DNA of 59,053 nucleotides from Bradyrhizobium macuxiense (GTDB taxonomy: Bacteria > Pseudomonadota > Alphaproteobacteria > Rhizobiales > Xanthobacteraceae): NCBI RefSeq assembly GCF_001542415.1, contig NZ_LNCU01000107.1:164752-223804 (forward strand). Reading direction: 5' to 3'. Each line of letters begins with the position of its first letter. Positions within the stretch are counted from its first letter, which is position 1. A model generated the notes under the pieces. It did no database searches, was not told where the DNA came from, and saw only the letters and a program-made list of their open reading frames with translations. A program made the position numbers and the translations under genes. Shown piece by piece: positions 28,087-37,485 of the stretch.

Positions 28087-28145
28087 GCGGGTCGGAAACG
28101 ATGACTAAGAGCGATGGCGGATAGTTGAGTTATCATCTAATTTAG

Positions 28146-28174
28146 TTGACAAATCTTCTAACTGTGAGTAGTGG
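28146..28174 (+). promoter_or_regulatory. Candidate sigma-70-type promoter of the M24/NtaA operon
   Basis: TTGACA at 28146-28151 is a perfect -35 box. With a 17-base spacer the -10 is the weak TAGTGG. The stretch from 28120 is AT-rich and free of coding potential, and lies just before the GGGAGG ribosome binding site of the M24 gene. The MarR gene at 32018 is a plausible regulator. Confidence 0.4.
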
Positions 28175-28198
28175 TCAATTCCGCAATGGGAGGATCTG

Positions 28199-29404
28199 AT
28201 GAACGCGCAAGCACAAGTACTCAATGAGCGGCTGCAAACACCCATCTCGAACGCTGAGCTCGATCGCCGCTGGGGCTTGATTCGTGAGGCCATGGCTCGC
28301 GAGAAGATCGACGTCCTGCTCATGCAGAACAACAATGATCATATGGGTGGTGCGGTGAAGTGGTTCACTGACATGCCGGCGACCAACGGTTACCCTATGA
28401 CTGTGGTTTTTCCTCGAGACGACGAAATGACGATCGTGACTCAAGGAGCGTTCGGTGGCGATGGCCGTCCTCCCGCCGATATCTGGCGAGGCGTGAAACG
28501 CTTACTCCATACGCCAAGCTATGAGTCTGCCCACTACACCAACAACTATGACCCCGAGTTGGCTGCGTTGGCGCTCGCTCCCTATGCGAAGGGGACAATC
28601 GGCTTTGTCCATATTGGTCAAGTTTCCTACGCGCTTGGGGATTATGTTACGAAGAAGTTTCCGCACGCGCGTTACGTCGATGCGAGCGAAATGGTCGATT
28701 GCATCAAGGTGATCAAGTCTCCTGAGGAGCAGGAGTTGGCGAGGCGTGCCGCGCTGATGCAAGATGGCGCAATGCGCGCAGCCTTCGCGGCCATCAGGCC
28801 GGGCATGCGAGATCGCGAAGTCGCTGCGATCGCTCAGCACTACTCCGGTTGCCATGGTAGTGAAAACGGCATTTATCTCTGTGCCTCGATGCCGCTAGGG
28901 AATCCGAGGAAGTTCGGGCAGCGCCATATGCAGAACCGCATAATTCAGCGCGGGGATCAGGTCGCATTGCTCGTCGAGGACTCCGGTCCGGGCGGTATGT
29001 ATACCGAACTCGGCCGCTCTTGCGTCGTGGGCGTCAAGGCTCCGCAGGAAATGAAGGACGAGTTGGACTTGGTCAAGCAGTCCCGCAAGCTTACGCTAGA
29101 TCTGCTTAAACCCGGCGCGCATTGCAAGGATATTTGGGAAGAGTTCAACGCATTCATGCGACGAAACGGCCGTCCCGAGGAGACGCGTCTCTATTGCCAC
29201 GGCCAGGGCTACGACTTAGTGGAGCGCCCTTTAATTCGATCGGACGAACCTTGGACGATCAAGGAGGGCATGAACATCGTAGTCCATCCCACGTATTTGT
29301 ATGGCGGCGCGCTCAACTGGCTATGCGACAACTATATTATTGGCAGTAACGGTCCCGGCGATCGCTTACACCAATACGCGGAGCAAATCGACGAAGTTGG
29401 ATAG
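28199..29404 (+). CDS. M24 (creatinase/aminopeptidase P-like) hydrolase with altered metal site
   Basis: A 401-residue pita-bread-fold protein with an N-terminal creatinase-type domain (DRRWGLIREAMAREKIDVLL) and a C-terminal M24 domain from about residue 165. The five metal ligands of aminopeptidases (Asp, Asp, His, Glu, Glu) are not kept. The first pair reads VEDSGPGGMYTELGRS, with Glu270 for the second Asp. His334 in CHGQGYD remains. The first Glu is His363 in VVHPTYLYG, and the last is Asp377. This resembles creatinase and ectoine-hydrolase-like C-N hydrolases more than peptidases. GGGAGG precedes the ATG. It leads an apparent operon with a flavin monooxygenase and its reductase. Confidence 0.85.
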   Translation: MNAQAQVLNERLQTPISNAELDRRWGLIREAMAREKIDVLLMQNNNDHMGGAVKWFTDMPATNGYPMTVVFPRDDEMTIVTQGAFGGDGRPPADIWRGVKRLLHTPSYESAHYTNNYDPELAALALAPYAKGTIGFVHIGQVSYALGDYVTKKFPHARYVDASEMVDCIKVIKSPEEQELARRAALMQDGAMRAAFAAIRPGMRDREVAAIAQHYSGCHGSENGIYLCASMPLGNPRKFGQRHMQNRIIQRGDQVALLVEDSGPGGMYTELGRSCVVGVKAPQEMKDELDLVKQSRKLTLDLLKPGAHCKDIWEEFNAFMRRNGRPEETRLYCHGQGYDLVERPLIRSDEPWTIKEGMNIVVHPTYLYGGALNWLCDNYIIGSNGPGDRLHQYAEQIDEVG

Positions 29405-29516
29405 GACGACAAACGATTAGTCGCCACCGAGCGATGGTCTGCCCGACATTGCCATTGAGCGGAACGTCTGTCGCAGGCGGAGCAGGGCAGTCGGACACTC
29501 GAAAGGAAGCACTACG

Positions 29517-30866
29517 ATGCACAGAGCTGGTGAGAAGCTAAGGTTAGGGGCTTTCTTCAACCCTACCGGGCACCATGTTGCCTCGTGGCGTCACGCGCAA
29601 TCGCAAGCCGACGCCGGCGTTAACTTTGAGCATTACGTTGAGATTGCTCAGACCGCTGAGCGCGCCAAGATGGATATGGTGTTCTTGGCTGACAATGTTG
29701 CGGTTCGTGAGGCACATCCCGAAGCGCTAGCTCGCTCGGCTCAATATATCGCTAACATGGAACCGATCACGCTTCTCTCTGCACTCGCTGCAAAGACAAC
29801 GCGGATCGGTCTTGTGGCTACCGCGTCAACAAGCTTCAATGAGCCATATCATGTCGCACGTAAGTTCGCATCGATCGATCACATTAGTAAGGGCAGGGCC
29901 GGCTGGAATTTGGTTACTTCTGCTCTAACAGCTGAAGCCTACAATTTTTCGCGTGATGAGCACTATGAACATGGCGTCCGTTATGATCGCGCGCGCGAAT
30001 TTGCCCAAGTGGTAGTTGGGCTTTGGAATAGCTGGGAGGAGGATGCGTTCATTCGCGACAAGGAGACCGGAAGCTTCCTCGATCCCACGAAGATGCATCG
30101 GCTCGATCACAAGGGGAAATGGTTCTCAGTTCGTGGGCCTCTGAATATCCCGCGGACGCCACAAGGTAGGCCGGTGATCGTGCAGGCCGGTGGCTCCGAC
30201 GACATGGTTCAACTTGCCGCGGAATTTGCCGAGGTGATTTTCTGTGCGCCACAAACCTTGGATCAGGGCAGGCGGCTCTATGCCCAGCTGAAGGAGCGTA
30301 TGGCTGAGCACGGTCGACACCCAGATGAGATGAAGATTATGCCTGGCTTGAGCGTGATCGTCGGACGCACATTGGACGAAGCGCTTGAAAAACAAGAGCA
30401 CTTGGATTCTCTGACTCATCCCATAGTCGCGCGTGAAATACTGTCCCTGGTCCTGGGTGGCGCAGACCTATCCTCCTATTCGATGGATGACCCGATGCCT
30501 GAACTCGTTCCCAGCAAGACCGGAGGGCAAGGCCATTTCAATTCGGTAATGGAGGTCGCGAGGCAGGGTAAGCTAACCCTGCGTCAGACAGCTCAGATGG
30601 TGGCTGGAGCACGCGGTAAGTTTGCCGTGAGAGGCACGCCGCAACAGGTTGCCGACATCATGGAGGAATGGTTTAGAAGCGAGGCCTGCGATGGCTTCAA
30701 CGTAATGCCGCCGTATCTGCCTGGCGCACTTGACGACTTTGTGGAGCTGGTCATTCCAGAGCTGCAGAAACGGGGTCTCTTCCGAACCGAGTACGAGGGC
30801 AAAACTTTACGCGAAAATCTAGGCCTCAAACGCCCGGAAAACGGACACCGGGGCAAGCCCGCATGA
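29517..30866 (+). CDS. LLM flavin monooxygenase, NtaA/SnaA/DszA type
   Basis: A 449-residue bacterial-luciferase-like monooxygenase. The start (KLRLGAFFNPTGHHVASWRH) is the signature of the NtaA/SnaA/DszA subgroup. ERAKMDMVFLADNV, LSALAAKTTRIGLVATAST, GRAGWNLVTS, VRYDRAREFAQVVVGLW and PVIVQAGGSDDM follow in order. These enzymes use FMNH2 from a separate reductase to oxidise nitrogen- or sulfur-containing substrates such as nitrilotriacetate or dibenzothiophene sulfone. The reductase is encoded 47 bases downstream. AAAGGAAG supports ATG 29517. Confidence 0.92.
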   Translation: MHRAGEKLRLGAFFNPTGHHVASWRHAQSQADAGVNFEHYVEIAQTAERAKMDMVFLADNVAVREAHPEALARSAQYIANMEPITLLSALAAKTTRIGLVATASTSFNEPYHVARKFASIDHISKGRAGWNLVTSALTAEAYNFSRDEHYEHGVRYDRAREFAQVVVGLWNSWEEDAFIRDKETGSFLDPTKMHRLDHKGKWFSVRGPLNIPRTPQGRPVIVQAGGSDDMVQLAAEFAEVIFCAPQTLDQGRRLYAQLKERMAEHGRHPDEMKIMPGLSVIVGRTLDEALEKQEHLDSLTHPIVAREILSLVLGGADLSSYSMDDPMPELVPSKTGGQGHFNSVMEVARQGKLTLRQTAQMVAGARGKFAVRGTPQQVADIMEEWFRSEACDGFNVMPPYLPGALDDFVELVIPELQKRGLFRTEYEGKTLRENLGLKRPENGHRGKPA

Positions 30867-30913
30867 AGGACCGTTTCGTAGCCTGGCAGAACCCAACTCA
30901 ATTGGAGGAGTAA

Positions 30914-31552
30914 ATGCAGCAAGAGTCAACGGAACTCCGGTCCAAGAATGCCAAACAACGTCCTCAATCCGCTGTCCGCCATGAGGCAGGGCTAAAGATA
31001 CTTGGTCTCAGTGGAAATACAACTCGACCATCAAAAACCCGAACGCTCGTCGAGCATGTGCTCAAGCAGGTGGAGCACACCTACGGTGCGGCGGGCAGGC
31101 TGGTCGACCTGGCAGACATGTTGCCCGAACTCGGTACAACGTATGATCGGCGCAACCTCAACGGTCAGCTCGCCTCCATCATAGAAGATATTGAGACGGC
31201 CGATCTCCTAGTTGTTGGTACGCCCGTCTATAAGGGGTCGTTCGCCGGCCTCCTAAAACACCTTATCGATCTGCTTGATCCGCTAATGCTGCGCGGCACA
31301 CCGGTCGTGTTGGTTGCAACAGGTGGAGGCGAACGTCATGCCCTCGTCGTTGAACATCAATTGCGTCCACTGTTCGGCTTCTTCATGGCCCATGCAATGC
31401 CTATCGCCATCTACGCGTCAGAGCGCGATTTTGAAGGCGGGCACCTCACTGCTGCATCTATCCTTGGACGGATCGAGGACTGCGTGAAGGATTTGGAGCC
31501 TTGGATGCCGCCTTTACTCCAGCAATCTAAAGAACCGACCAGCAGGACATAG
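30914..31552 (+). CDS. NADPH-dependent FMN reductase (MsuE/SsuE-like)
   Basis: A 212-residue flavodoxin-fold reductase. LKILGLSGNTTRPSKTRTLV is the phosphate-binding start, LLVVGTPVYKGSFAGLLKHL lies at the FMN site, and TGGGERHALVVEHQLRPLFG is a marker of the SsuE/MsuE branch. It supplies reduced FMN to the NtaA-type monooxygenase just upstream. TTGGAGGAG precedes the ATG. The first 26 residues are an extra charged lead not seen in shorter family members. It could also serve the HsaA-like monooxygenase at 46109, for which no other reductase is visible. Confidence 0.9.
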   Translation: MQQESTELRSKNAKQRPQSAVRHEAGLKILGLSGNTTRPSKTRTLVEHVLKQVEHTYGAAGRLVDLADMLPELGTTYDRRNLNGQLASIIEDIETADLLVVGTPVYKGSFAGLLKHLIDLLDPLMLRGTPVVLVATGGGERHALVVEHQLRPLFGFFMAHAMPIAIYASERDFEGGHLTAASILGRIEDCVKDLEPWMPPLLQQSKEPTSRT

Positions 31553-32017
31553 CCGATAGAAACCTTACCAATCGAAGCCATCCGGCCGTATCGTACTACG
31601 CTCTGACCGGTGTGACCTGTTGTGATGGACCGGACGGATCGCTGGCGCGACACTACTGTATGGATCCGTTCCTGTCGGGCAACAGGTCATACCCCGCACA
31701 TTGCGAAACAACACGCGGTGCCGTCTCGTACGTTGAAACTGACACCCCCGCGCCAGGAGGAGCCCGGCCGGGCCGATGCTCTAAGGTCGTCGATGAGCGG
31801 CAGATAACGATGAGCTCCGAGCCGTTCTCGTTCGCTACCCTTCCTTGGCGGGAGTGGATAGTTCGCACGATCGCTCTCTGTACCGCGCACCGAAAGTGTA
31901 AGCCGATCAGCCGCCTAGAAGACGGGATGCGCTGGTCGGCAGCCTCCTCCCTTTAACTGCAAACTGCGGCGCTTGGCGTGATATGTTGCAGACATCGATT
32001 CACCAGCGGAGCGCGCA
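31553..32017. other. Intergenic before the MarR gene
   Basis: About 465 bases with only unrecognised short frames. I see no terminator with a T-run after the FMN reductase. The last 40 bases carry the GCGGAGC ribosome binding site for the GTG start of the MarR gene. Confidence 0.35.
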
Positions 32018-32560
32018 GTGCGAGCAAAGAAGATTGGACCGAGAAGAGGGGCGAATGCCACCGCGGAGAACTTAGTCGACAACCGACGGTTCTCTCCCGC
32101 CCATCTTTCATATATTTATCAGATAGGAGTTTTACGCCGTCTGCTGGACCGCTATTCAACGCCAGCTCTGACTGAAAAGTCCGGCCTCACATTGGCGGAA
32201 TGGCGTGTACTCACTAATCTCTATTCGTCGACGTCGATCAATCCGCAGCAACTAAGCCGACGGCTTCATAGCGATAAGGCCGAGGTTAGTCGAGCTTGCG
32301 CCAGCCTCGTCGAACAGGGCTATGCCAGTCGCCGTATCGACCCAGCGGATCGCCGCAGCTGGCTGGTGGTCATTACACCGCGTGGCGAGCGGTTGCACGA
32401 TTCGGTCGTTCCGCTGCGTGAGGCATTTCAGAAGGAGCTGGAGGCCATGCTTGAGCCCAGAGAGATTACGGAATTACACCGTATCCTCGCGAAGTTGATA
32501 AATTATTTGTCTAACCGGCTTGAGGCGAACGAGCGGACGGAAGGTACTGAAGCCGATTGA
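32018..32560 (+). CDS. MarR family transcriptional regulator
   Basis: A 180-residue MarR protein with GTG start at 32018. The winged helix-turn-helix is clear: LTLAEWRVLTNLYSSTSINP, QQLSRRLHSDKAEVSRACAS, LVEQGYASRRIDPADRRSWL and the wing VVITPRGERLHD. The N-terminal 30 residues are basic and the C-terminal helices dimerise. MarR proteins are usually repressors released by phenolic or aromatic ligands. It sits at the end of the M24, NtaA and reductase run and is the best local candidate for its regulator. Confidence 0.9.
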   Translation: MRAKKIGPRRGANATAENLVDNRRFSPAHLSYIYQIGVLRRLLDRYSTPALTEKSGLTLAEWRVLTNLYSSTSINPQQLSRRLHSDKAEVSRACASLVEQGYASRRIDPADRRSWLVVITPRGERLHDSVVPLREAFQKELEAMLEPREITELHRILAKLINYLSNRLEANERTEGTEAD

Positions 32561-33925
32561 GATGTGCGAGAGTGATCTCGTCGAAGCGTCTGGTGCGTCA
32601 CTTGTTATGCGCGGCTACGACGTCCTGTACTGCTCATCTCTGGCCAGCAGCTCGCGCCAGGTATGATTGACCCGATTATCCAACTGCAGCGTGAGATGCC
32701 CCCGGCTTGCCGCCGGCTCAAGTGTGACGTTCGCCGTGGTGTTCAGTGTGAAACAATCTAAGAGCAAGCCGTGACTATCAGAAATCCACGTTCTTTGTAG
32801 AATGGTTGATCGAAGCGAACCGAAATGGTTCTGGCAGAGTCCAAGAAATAAGCCTTATTCAGAGTAGTTGAGAGAAAGTCGACACATCGCGTCGAGCGGG
32901 CCGACTTAAGCTAATGACACGTTTGTAGTCAGCAGCAATGTCCTGCAGCTCTCGAAGCGGAGAGGCGGGAATCTCCGCTTTCGCCAGACTATTCTCCGAC
33001 AGCACAAGTGGCGCGGGCAAGCAAGAAAGGGACTTCATCAAAAGAGTTCTAGGGCTACTCTGGTGGCGTCGAGTATTCTTGCCCAGGCCGGATCGAGCTA
33101 AGGTCTGAACTTAAAAAAGTGGCCCATAAAAAAGAAGCCGCCCACAACGAGTGCAGGCGGCTTAGTATCGACCCTCGGGAGGACCTAGGGTCAGATCGGC
33201 CACGAAAAAGCGTGAACCAAAGGAAGATACTCCGAGTCAGCGAGGTCCGTCTGTCCCCCTAAAGGGGGCGTGACGCTTATCAGGCTGTCGCTTATTGATC
33301 ACGAAGTCTCGACTAGGCTCCGTGGAGAACGAGGCCCGTTGGTCCGCACTTGCCGCCAGTGAGCTGTGAAACTGCGCCCAGCTGACGCAGAACGTCAAAT
33401 CGACGCACCTGGCGCAGATGAGACTGCGATTCATCCAGAGAGGGTTTGGATCCATACCTCAATCTACGGACATTCTCGCGACCGCGGCCAACCATCGCCA
33501 CTCGAACATGCTTAGAGAGGGTTCGCGCTTCGAAGCGTCAAAGTTAGCGGCGGCCGCTGACGAGGTAAGCCGCGCGGCTGGAAGCGCATCACAAGGCGCA
33601 CAGCCCGCGCGCGGGTGAGGAAAAATAACTGTCCGGTGGACGAACATTCTGAGGCGACGAATTGTTCGAGAGGTCGCGGTCAACTAGTCTAGCTGAACAA
33701 GACGCGGGATGAATTGGATGCGTTCCTGCGAGCAGCAAGCAAATGGATCGGCGGCGATGCCGAAGAGCTGATCGTGTCCTCAAGTTGTCCCGGCGAATCC
33801 CTGCAGGGACAAAGGCGTGCCCTTCGATGTTCTGAGACAAGGGCCGTAGATCAACAATCATTGCTGTCAGTTCGCAATCATCCGATGCGGTCTCCAGAAT
33901 CAAACTCAAGGACGAGAACGGTCAA
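32561..33925. other. Long gene-poor gap with one minus-strand terminator
   Basis: About 1.36 kb between the MarR gene and the DUF35 gene. Frames of up to about 106 residues exist on both strands (for example minus 33589-33909 and 33237-33455) but none matches a family I know. A strong hairpin at 33135-33163 acts as a terminator on the minus strand, so something may be transcribed leftwards here. A short GC hairpin CCCCCTAAAGGGGG lies near 33254-33267. It may hold a small RNA or the debris of a lost gene. Confidence 0.4.
33126..33163 (-). terminator. Rho-independent terminator, minus strand
   Basis: AAGCCGCC at 33135-33142 pairs perfectly with GGCGGCTT at 33156-33163 across a 13-base loop. 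Read on the minus strand, the stem is followed at once by CTTTTTTA, a proper T-run. No minus-strand gene that I can recognise ends just to its right. Confidence 0.75.
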
Positions 33926-34330
33926 ATGAGAAATGCTAAGCCTTTGCCGGAGCCGACTCCAGAGACGCAGCATTTCTGGGACGGAACGCTGGTGGGCGAG
34001 CTTCGATTGCAGCGATGCGACACGTGCCGGAAAGCATACTTTCCTCCGCGACCGTTCTGTCCTGCTTGCGGCAGCCGCTCCGTGTCGATTTTCAAGGCGA
34101 GCGGAAGGGGTTCACTTTACAGCTATGTCATTTGTCACAAGGAGGCGCCGGGATTCACCCCTCCCTATGCGATCGCAGTGGTGCAGTTGGAGGAGGGGCC
34201 GAGAATGATGGCCAATATCGTTGAATGTCCGCAAACGCCTGAAGCGCTAGAGCTCGACATGGAGCTCAACGTTGTCTTCGTCAAGGAGAACGACACCGTA
34301 ACGCTTCCGCTGTTCAAGCCCGCAAAGTAG
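33926..34330 (+). CDS. DUF35 OB-fold/zinc-ribbon protein
   Basis: A 134-residue protein. After an N-terminal helix (ETQHFWDGTLVGELRLQRC) comes the zinc ribbon CDTCRKAYFPPRPFCPACGS, with four cysteines in CxxC pairs, then an OB-fold (GSLYSYVICHKEAPGFTPPY, IVECPQTPEAL). DUF35 proteins bind acyl-CoA and form complexes with thiolase-like proteins. Its stop is 12 bases before the thiolase-like start, supporting a complex, as in actinobacterial ChsH2-Ltp2 side-chain aldolases. Confidence 0.92.
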   Translation: MRNAKPLPEPTPETQHFWDGTLVGELRLQRCDTCRKAYFPPRPFCPACGSRSVSIFKASGRGSLYSYVICHKEAPGFTPPYAIAVVQLEEGPRMMANIVECPQTPEALELDMELNVVFVKENDTVTLPLFKPAK

Positions 34331-34342
34331 CGAATTGCCGAG

Positions 34343-35485
34343 ATGAAACCGAAATCAATAGCTGTGGTTGGGGCTGCGGAAACGACCGAGCTCGGGGTGA
34401 TTCCTGGCCTCTCGCAGCTTGGCTTACATGGAGATGCCGCGCTTAATGCGATGGCAGATGCGGGATTAAAGCCTTCCGATATCGATGGGGTGGCGACGGC
34501 TGGAGAGTCGCCGATCCGTGTTGCACATTACCTTGGGATCACGCCGACATGGATCGACGGTACGAGCATTGGTGGCTGTTCGTTCCTCATGCACGTCCGG
34601 CATGCAGCAGCAGCCATCAATGAAGGCTTATGCCGCACGGTGTTGATCACTCACGGTGAAAGCGGAAAGTCGTGGATTGCTCCGACGCTACCTCCGGCCC
34701 GCACGCCAGGTTCTCTCGAGGGACAGTTCGAGGCGCCCTTCGGAACCGTGTGGGCGCCCTCAATGTTCACAATCCCCGTCCTGCGATATCTCAAGCACTT
34801 CGGCATCACACAAGAACAGCTCGCGCTCGTGCCAGTCATTCAACGTGAATGGGCAGCAATGAATCCAAGGGCGACTGCGAAGTCGGCTATCACAGTAGAG
34901 GATGTGCTGAGTTCGCGGATGATCGCCTATCCGTTCCGGCTCCTCATGTGCTGCCTCGTCACTGACGGTGGTGGCGCCCTTATCCTTACATCCGCGGATC
35001 GCGCGAAAGACCTTGGACGGCCAGTTTACATTCTTGGCACAGGAGAAAGCGCTGAATCGACCATGATCAGCCAGATGAGCGATTTCACATCATCTCGCGC
35101 ATTCCGGGTCTCTGGAAGAAAGGCGTTCGAAGAGGCTGGCATCACTCACGACGACGTCGATCATTTGATGATCTACGACGCCTTTGCTCATCTGCCGTTG
35201 TATGGGCTGGAGGATCTTGGCTTCTGCAAACCTGGAGAGGCGGCCGCCTTCATTGCTGAACGAAATACAGCGCCGGGCGGAAGGCTACCCTTAAATACGA
35301 ATGGCGGCGGACTGAGTTACATGCATTCCGGCATGTACGGGATGTATGCCCTGCAGGAAAGTGTGCGTCAGATGCGCGGGGCAGCGCCGGCACAGGTAAA
35401 GGGCGCGAAGATTTCGGTCGCGCACGGCGTCGGAGGGTGGTTCTCAGGCAGCAGCACTATCATCTTCAGTAACCAAGCTCCATGA
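34343..35485 (+). CDS. Thiolase-fold protein, Ltp2/SCP-x-like
   Basis: A 380-residue thiolase-superfamily protein (SIAVVGAAETTELGVIPGLS at the start, the thiolase lead). A cysteine lies at the usual nucleophile site in SIGGCSFLMHV. The C-terminal half carries IYDAFAHLPLYGLEDLGFC, then LPLNTNGGGLSYMHSGMYG, where true thiolases have a GHP motif. This MHSG form resembles the Ltp2-type retro-aldolases of steroid side-chain degradation, which also need a DUF35 partner. I infer cleavage of a beta-hydroxyacyl-CoA or thiolysis; the sequence does not decide which. Confidence 0.85.
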   Translation: MKPKSIAVVGAAETTELGVIPGLSQLGLHGDAALNAMADAGLKPSDIDGVATAGESPIRVAHYLGITPTWIDGTSIGGCSFLMHVRHAAAAINEGLCRTVLITHGESGKSWIAPTLPPARTPGSLEGQFEAPFGTVWAPSMFTIPVLRYLKHFGITQEQLALVPVIQREWAAMNPRATAKSAITVEDVLSSRMIAYPFRLLMCCLVTDGGGALILTSADRAKDLGRPVYILGTGESAESTMISQMSDFTSSRAFRVSGRKAFEEAGITHDDVDHLMIYDAFAHLPLYGLEDLGFCKPGEAAAFIAERNTAPGGRLPLNTNGGGLSYMHSGMYGMYALQESVRQMRGAAPAQVKGAKISVAHGVGGWFSGSSTIIFSNQAP

Positions 35486-35584
35486 ACGCGGCAAGCGCCA
35501 GAATACAACAACTGCCTATCAAGCAGTTGAACCTCAGCACCCGAAGCAACTGACCTGCGACGGCGAGAATCAGACGGAGATAAG

Positions 35585-37165
35585 ATGTTCGTTGGCACGT
35601 GGGCAAAGGAAACACCGGATAAACTCGCTCTTGTGAGTGCGGCGTCAGGAAACGGTGTAACCTATCGGGAGATCAATGATCGTTCGAACCAGTTGGCACA
35701 GTGTCTCTATCGTCATGGGATCCGGCGTAATGATCGCGTCGCTATGTTCATGGAGAATAATCTCCGTTTTATGGAGATTGTCTGGGCGGCGCTTCGCTCT
35801 GGGCTCGATGTTGTCTCGATCAACCGGTATGCCACTCTGGATGAGGTATCGTACATCCTCAACGATTCAGGTGCAAAAGCTCTAATCACATCGTTTGCCC
35901 GTCGAGATCTGGCGGGGTTGATTCCCAACCAGGAGCGCAGTGCCCGAGTCTACCTGATGTGCGACGGCGTGGTTGATGGTTGGGACAGTTATGAAGACGC
36001 ACTCTCGGACAATGTGCCGCTGCCGCTCACGAACGAGTGGATGGGGCGGATAATGTCCTACACGTCTGGAACGACAGGGCGTCCAAAAGGCGTGGTGCGT
36101 CGCGAAGCGGATCTTCGTATCAACGATCCCCGGCCAGATGCGATTCATCTATCTCGTTCGTACCGGATGGACGAGAATACGGTCTATCTATCTCCAGCGC
36201 CCCTTTATCACGGCGCTCCGATCCGATTTGCGCGAACTGTACAATCGGTGGGTGGTACCGTGGTCATGATGGAAAAGTTCGATGCTTTAGAGTCGTTGAG
36301 TTTGATCGAACGTTACAGAGTCACCCACAGCCAGTGGGTGCCAACAATGTTCGTTCGAATGCTGCGGCTCCCGGAGCCGCAGCGAAAGCAGTTTGACTAC
36401 TCTTCTCACCGGATCGCGATCCATGCTGCCGCACCCTGTCCTGTCGAGGTTAAGCGCAGCATGATCGACTGGTGGGGGCCCATCATTTACGAGTACTACG
36501 GAGCCACGGACAGTGCTGGTACGTCTACCGAAATAGCGCCGGATGAGTGGCTTGCCCATCCTGGGTCTGTGGGCCGCGCGCCCCCCACATTGCATATTTG
36601 CGATGAACAGGGGCGAGAGCTGCCAAATGGTGAAATTGGATTGATTTACGGCGAGGCGAACGGAAGCATTTACTATTGGAATGATCCAGAGAAGACTCGC
36701 TCAGCGCAAAATCCGCTCAATCCGAATTTGATGACGACGGGCGATGTCGGCTATCTGGATCAGGAGCGATACCTGTACTTGACCGATCGCAAAGCGTTCA
36801 CAATCATTTCCGGCGGCGTCAACATTTATCCGCAAGCGATCGAGGACGTCATCATTCAGCATTCCGAGGTGGCCGATGTGGCGGTCATTGGTGTGCCGAA
36901 CGACGAAATGGGCGAGGAGGCGAAGGCTGTCGTCCAGCTAAACGAGGGGACCTTGCCTTCGTTGGCGATAGCAAAGGAAATTCTTTCATTCGCAGGTGAG
37001 AGGCTGGCGGCCTATATGGTGCCCAAGTCGGTCGACTTCGTCGATGCACTTCCCCGCCTCCCGACAGGCAAGCTTTACAAGAAAGCCTTGCGGGACAAGT
37101 ATTGGGCAGGCCGTACCCTGACGGGGGCGGTCGGCGGCGCTCTGAGACAGGTAAAGGAGAGCTAG
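35585..37165 (+). CDS. Acyl-CoA synthetase (AMP-forming)
   Basis: A 526-residue adenylate-forming ligase. The P-loop-like motif is SYTSGTTGRPKGVVR, then YEYYGATDSAGTSTEI, the hinge TGDVGYLDQERYLYLTDRKAFTIISGG and the C-terminal catalytic lysine in LPTGKLYKKALR. It activates a carboxylic acid to its CoA ester with ATP. GGAGAT precedes the ATG. It follows the DUF35 and thiolase pair and precedes a hydratase, so it probably primes the acid consumed by this CoA module. The similarity is to FadD-like enzymes of bulky side chains, but the substrate is not known. Confidence 0.92.
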   Translation: MFVGTWAKETPDKLALVSAASGNGVTYREINDRSNQLAQCLYRHGIRRNDRVAMFMENNLRFMEIVWAALRSGLDVVSINRYATLDEVSYILNDSGAKALITSFARRDLAGLIPNQERSARVYLMCDGVVDGWDSYEDALSDNVPLPLTNEWMGRIMSYTSGTTGRPKGVVRREADLRINDPRPDAIHLSRSYRMDENTVYLSPAPLYHGAPIRFARTVQSVGGTVVMMEKFDALESLSLIERYRVTHSQWVPTMFVRMLRLPEPQRKQFDYSSHRIAIHAAAPCPVEVKRSMIDWWGPIIYEYYGATDSAGTSTEIAPDEWLAHPGSVGRAPPTLHICDEQGRELPNGEIGLIYGEANGSIYYWNDPEKTRSAQNPLNPNLMTTGDVGYLDQERYLYLTDRKAFTIISGGVNIYPQAIEDVIIQHSEVADVAVIGVPNDEMGEEAKAVVQLNEGTLPSLAIAKEILSFAGERLAAYMVPKSVDFVDALPRLPTGKLYKKALRDKYWAGRTLTGAVGGALRQVKES

Positions 37166-37485
37166 CTGTTTGGAGCGGACGATCGTCTTAGGGGAGCATA
37201 CGGCCCGTTTGGCCTCGCCCTCACCTGATGACATTCTCGGACATTCATACAGCTATCGGATATCTAAAAGGCATGCGCTCGCAGCTATCCGCGTGGTCGA
37301 AATGCTGGTGGCTGCAAGCGCGACTATGGTTCGCGTTAAGGGTGTCCTGCTGCTCTGGCTCATGGGCCGGATCAGAATCATAATTCTCGTGATGATGCCG
37401 GTAACTAGGTTTGTTTGACTTCGAGCATGCGTCTAGTCGTGGCTCGCTAATCGATGAGTGTACGTTGAGCTGGTAGGAGATTTGA
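37166..37485. other. Intergenic, no gene recognised
   Basis: About 320 bases. A frame at 37170-37418 starts four bases after the ligase stop but encodes a hydrophobic, non-family peptide without a ribosome binding site. The last bases carry TAGGAGA for the MaoC gene. Confidence 0.35.

Noticed and set aside
37170..37418. 82-residue frame after the acyl-CoA ligase
   Set aside because: Hydrophobic low-complexity peptide, no ribosome binding site, no recognised family.
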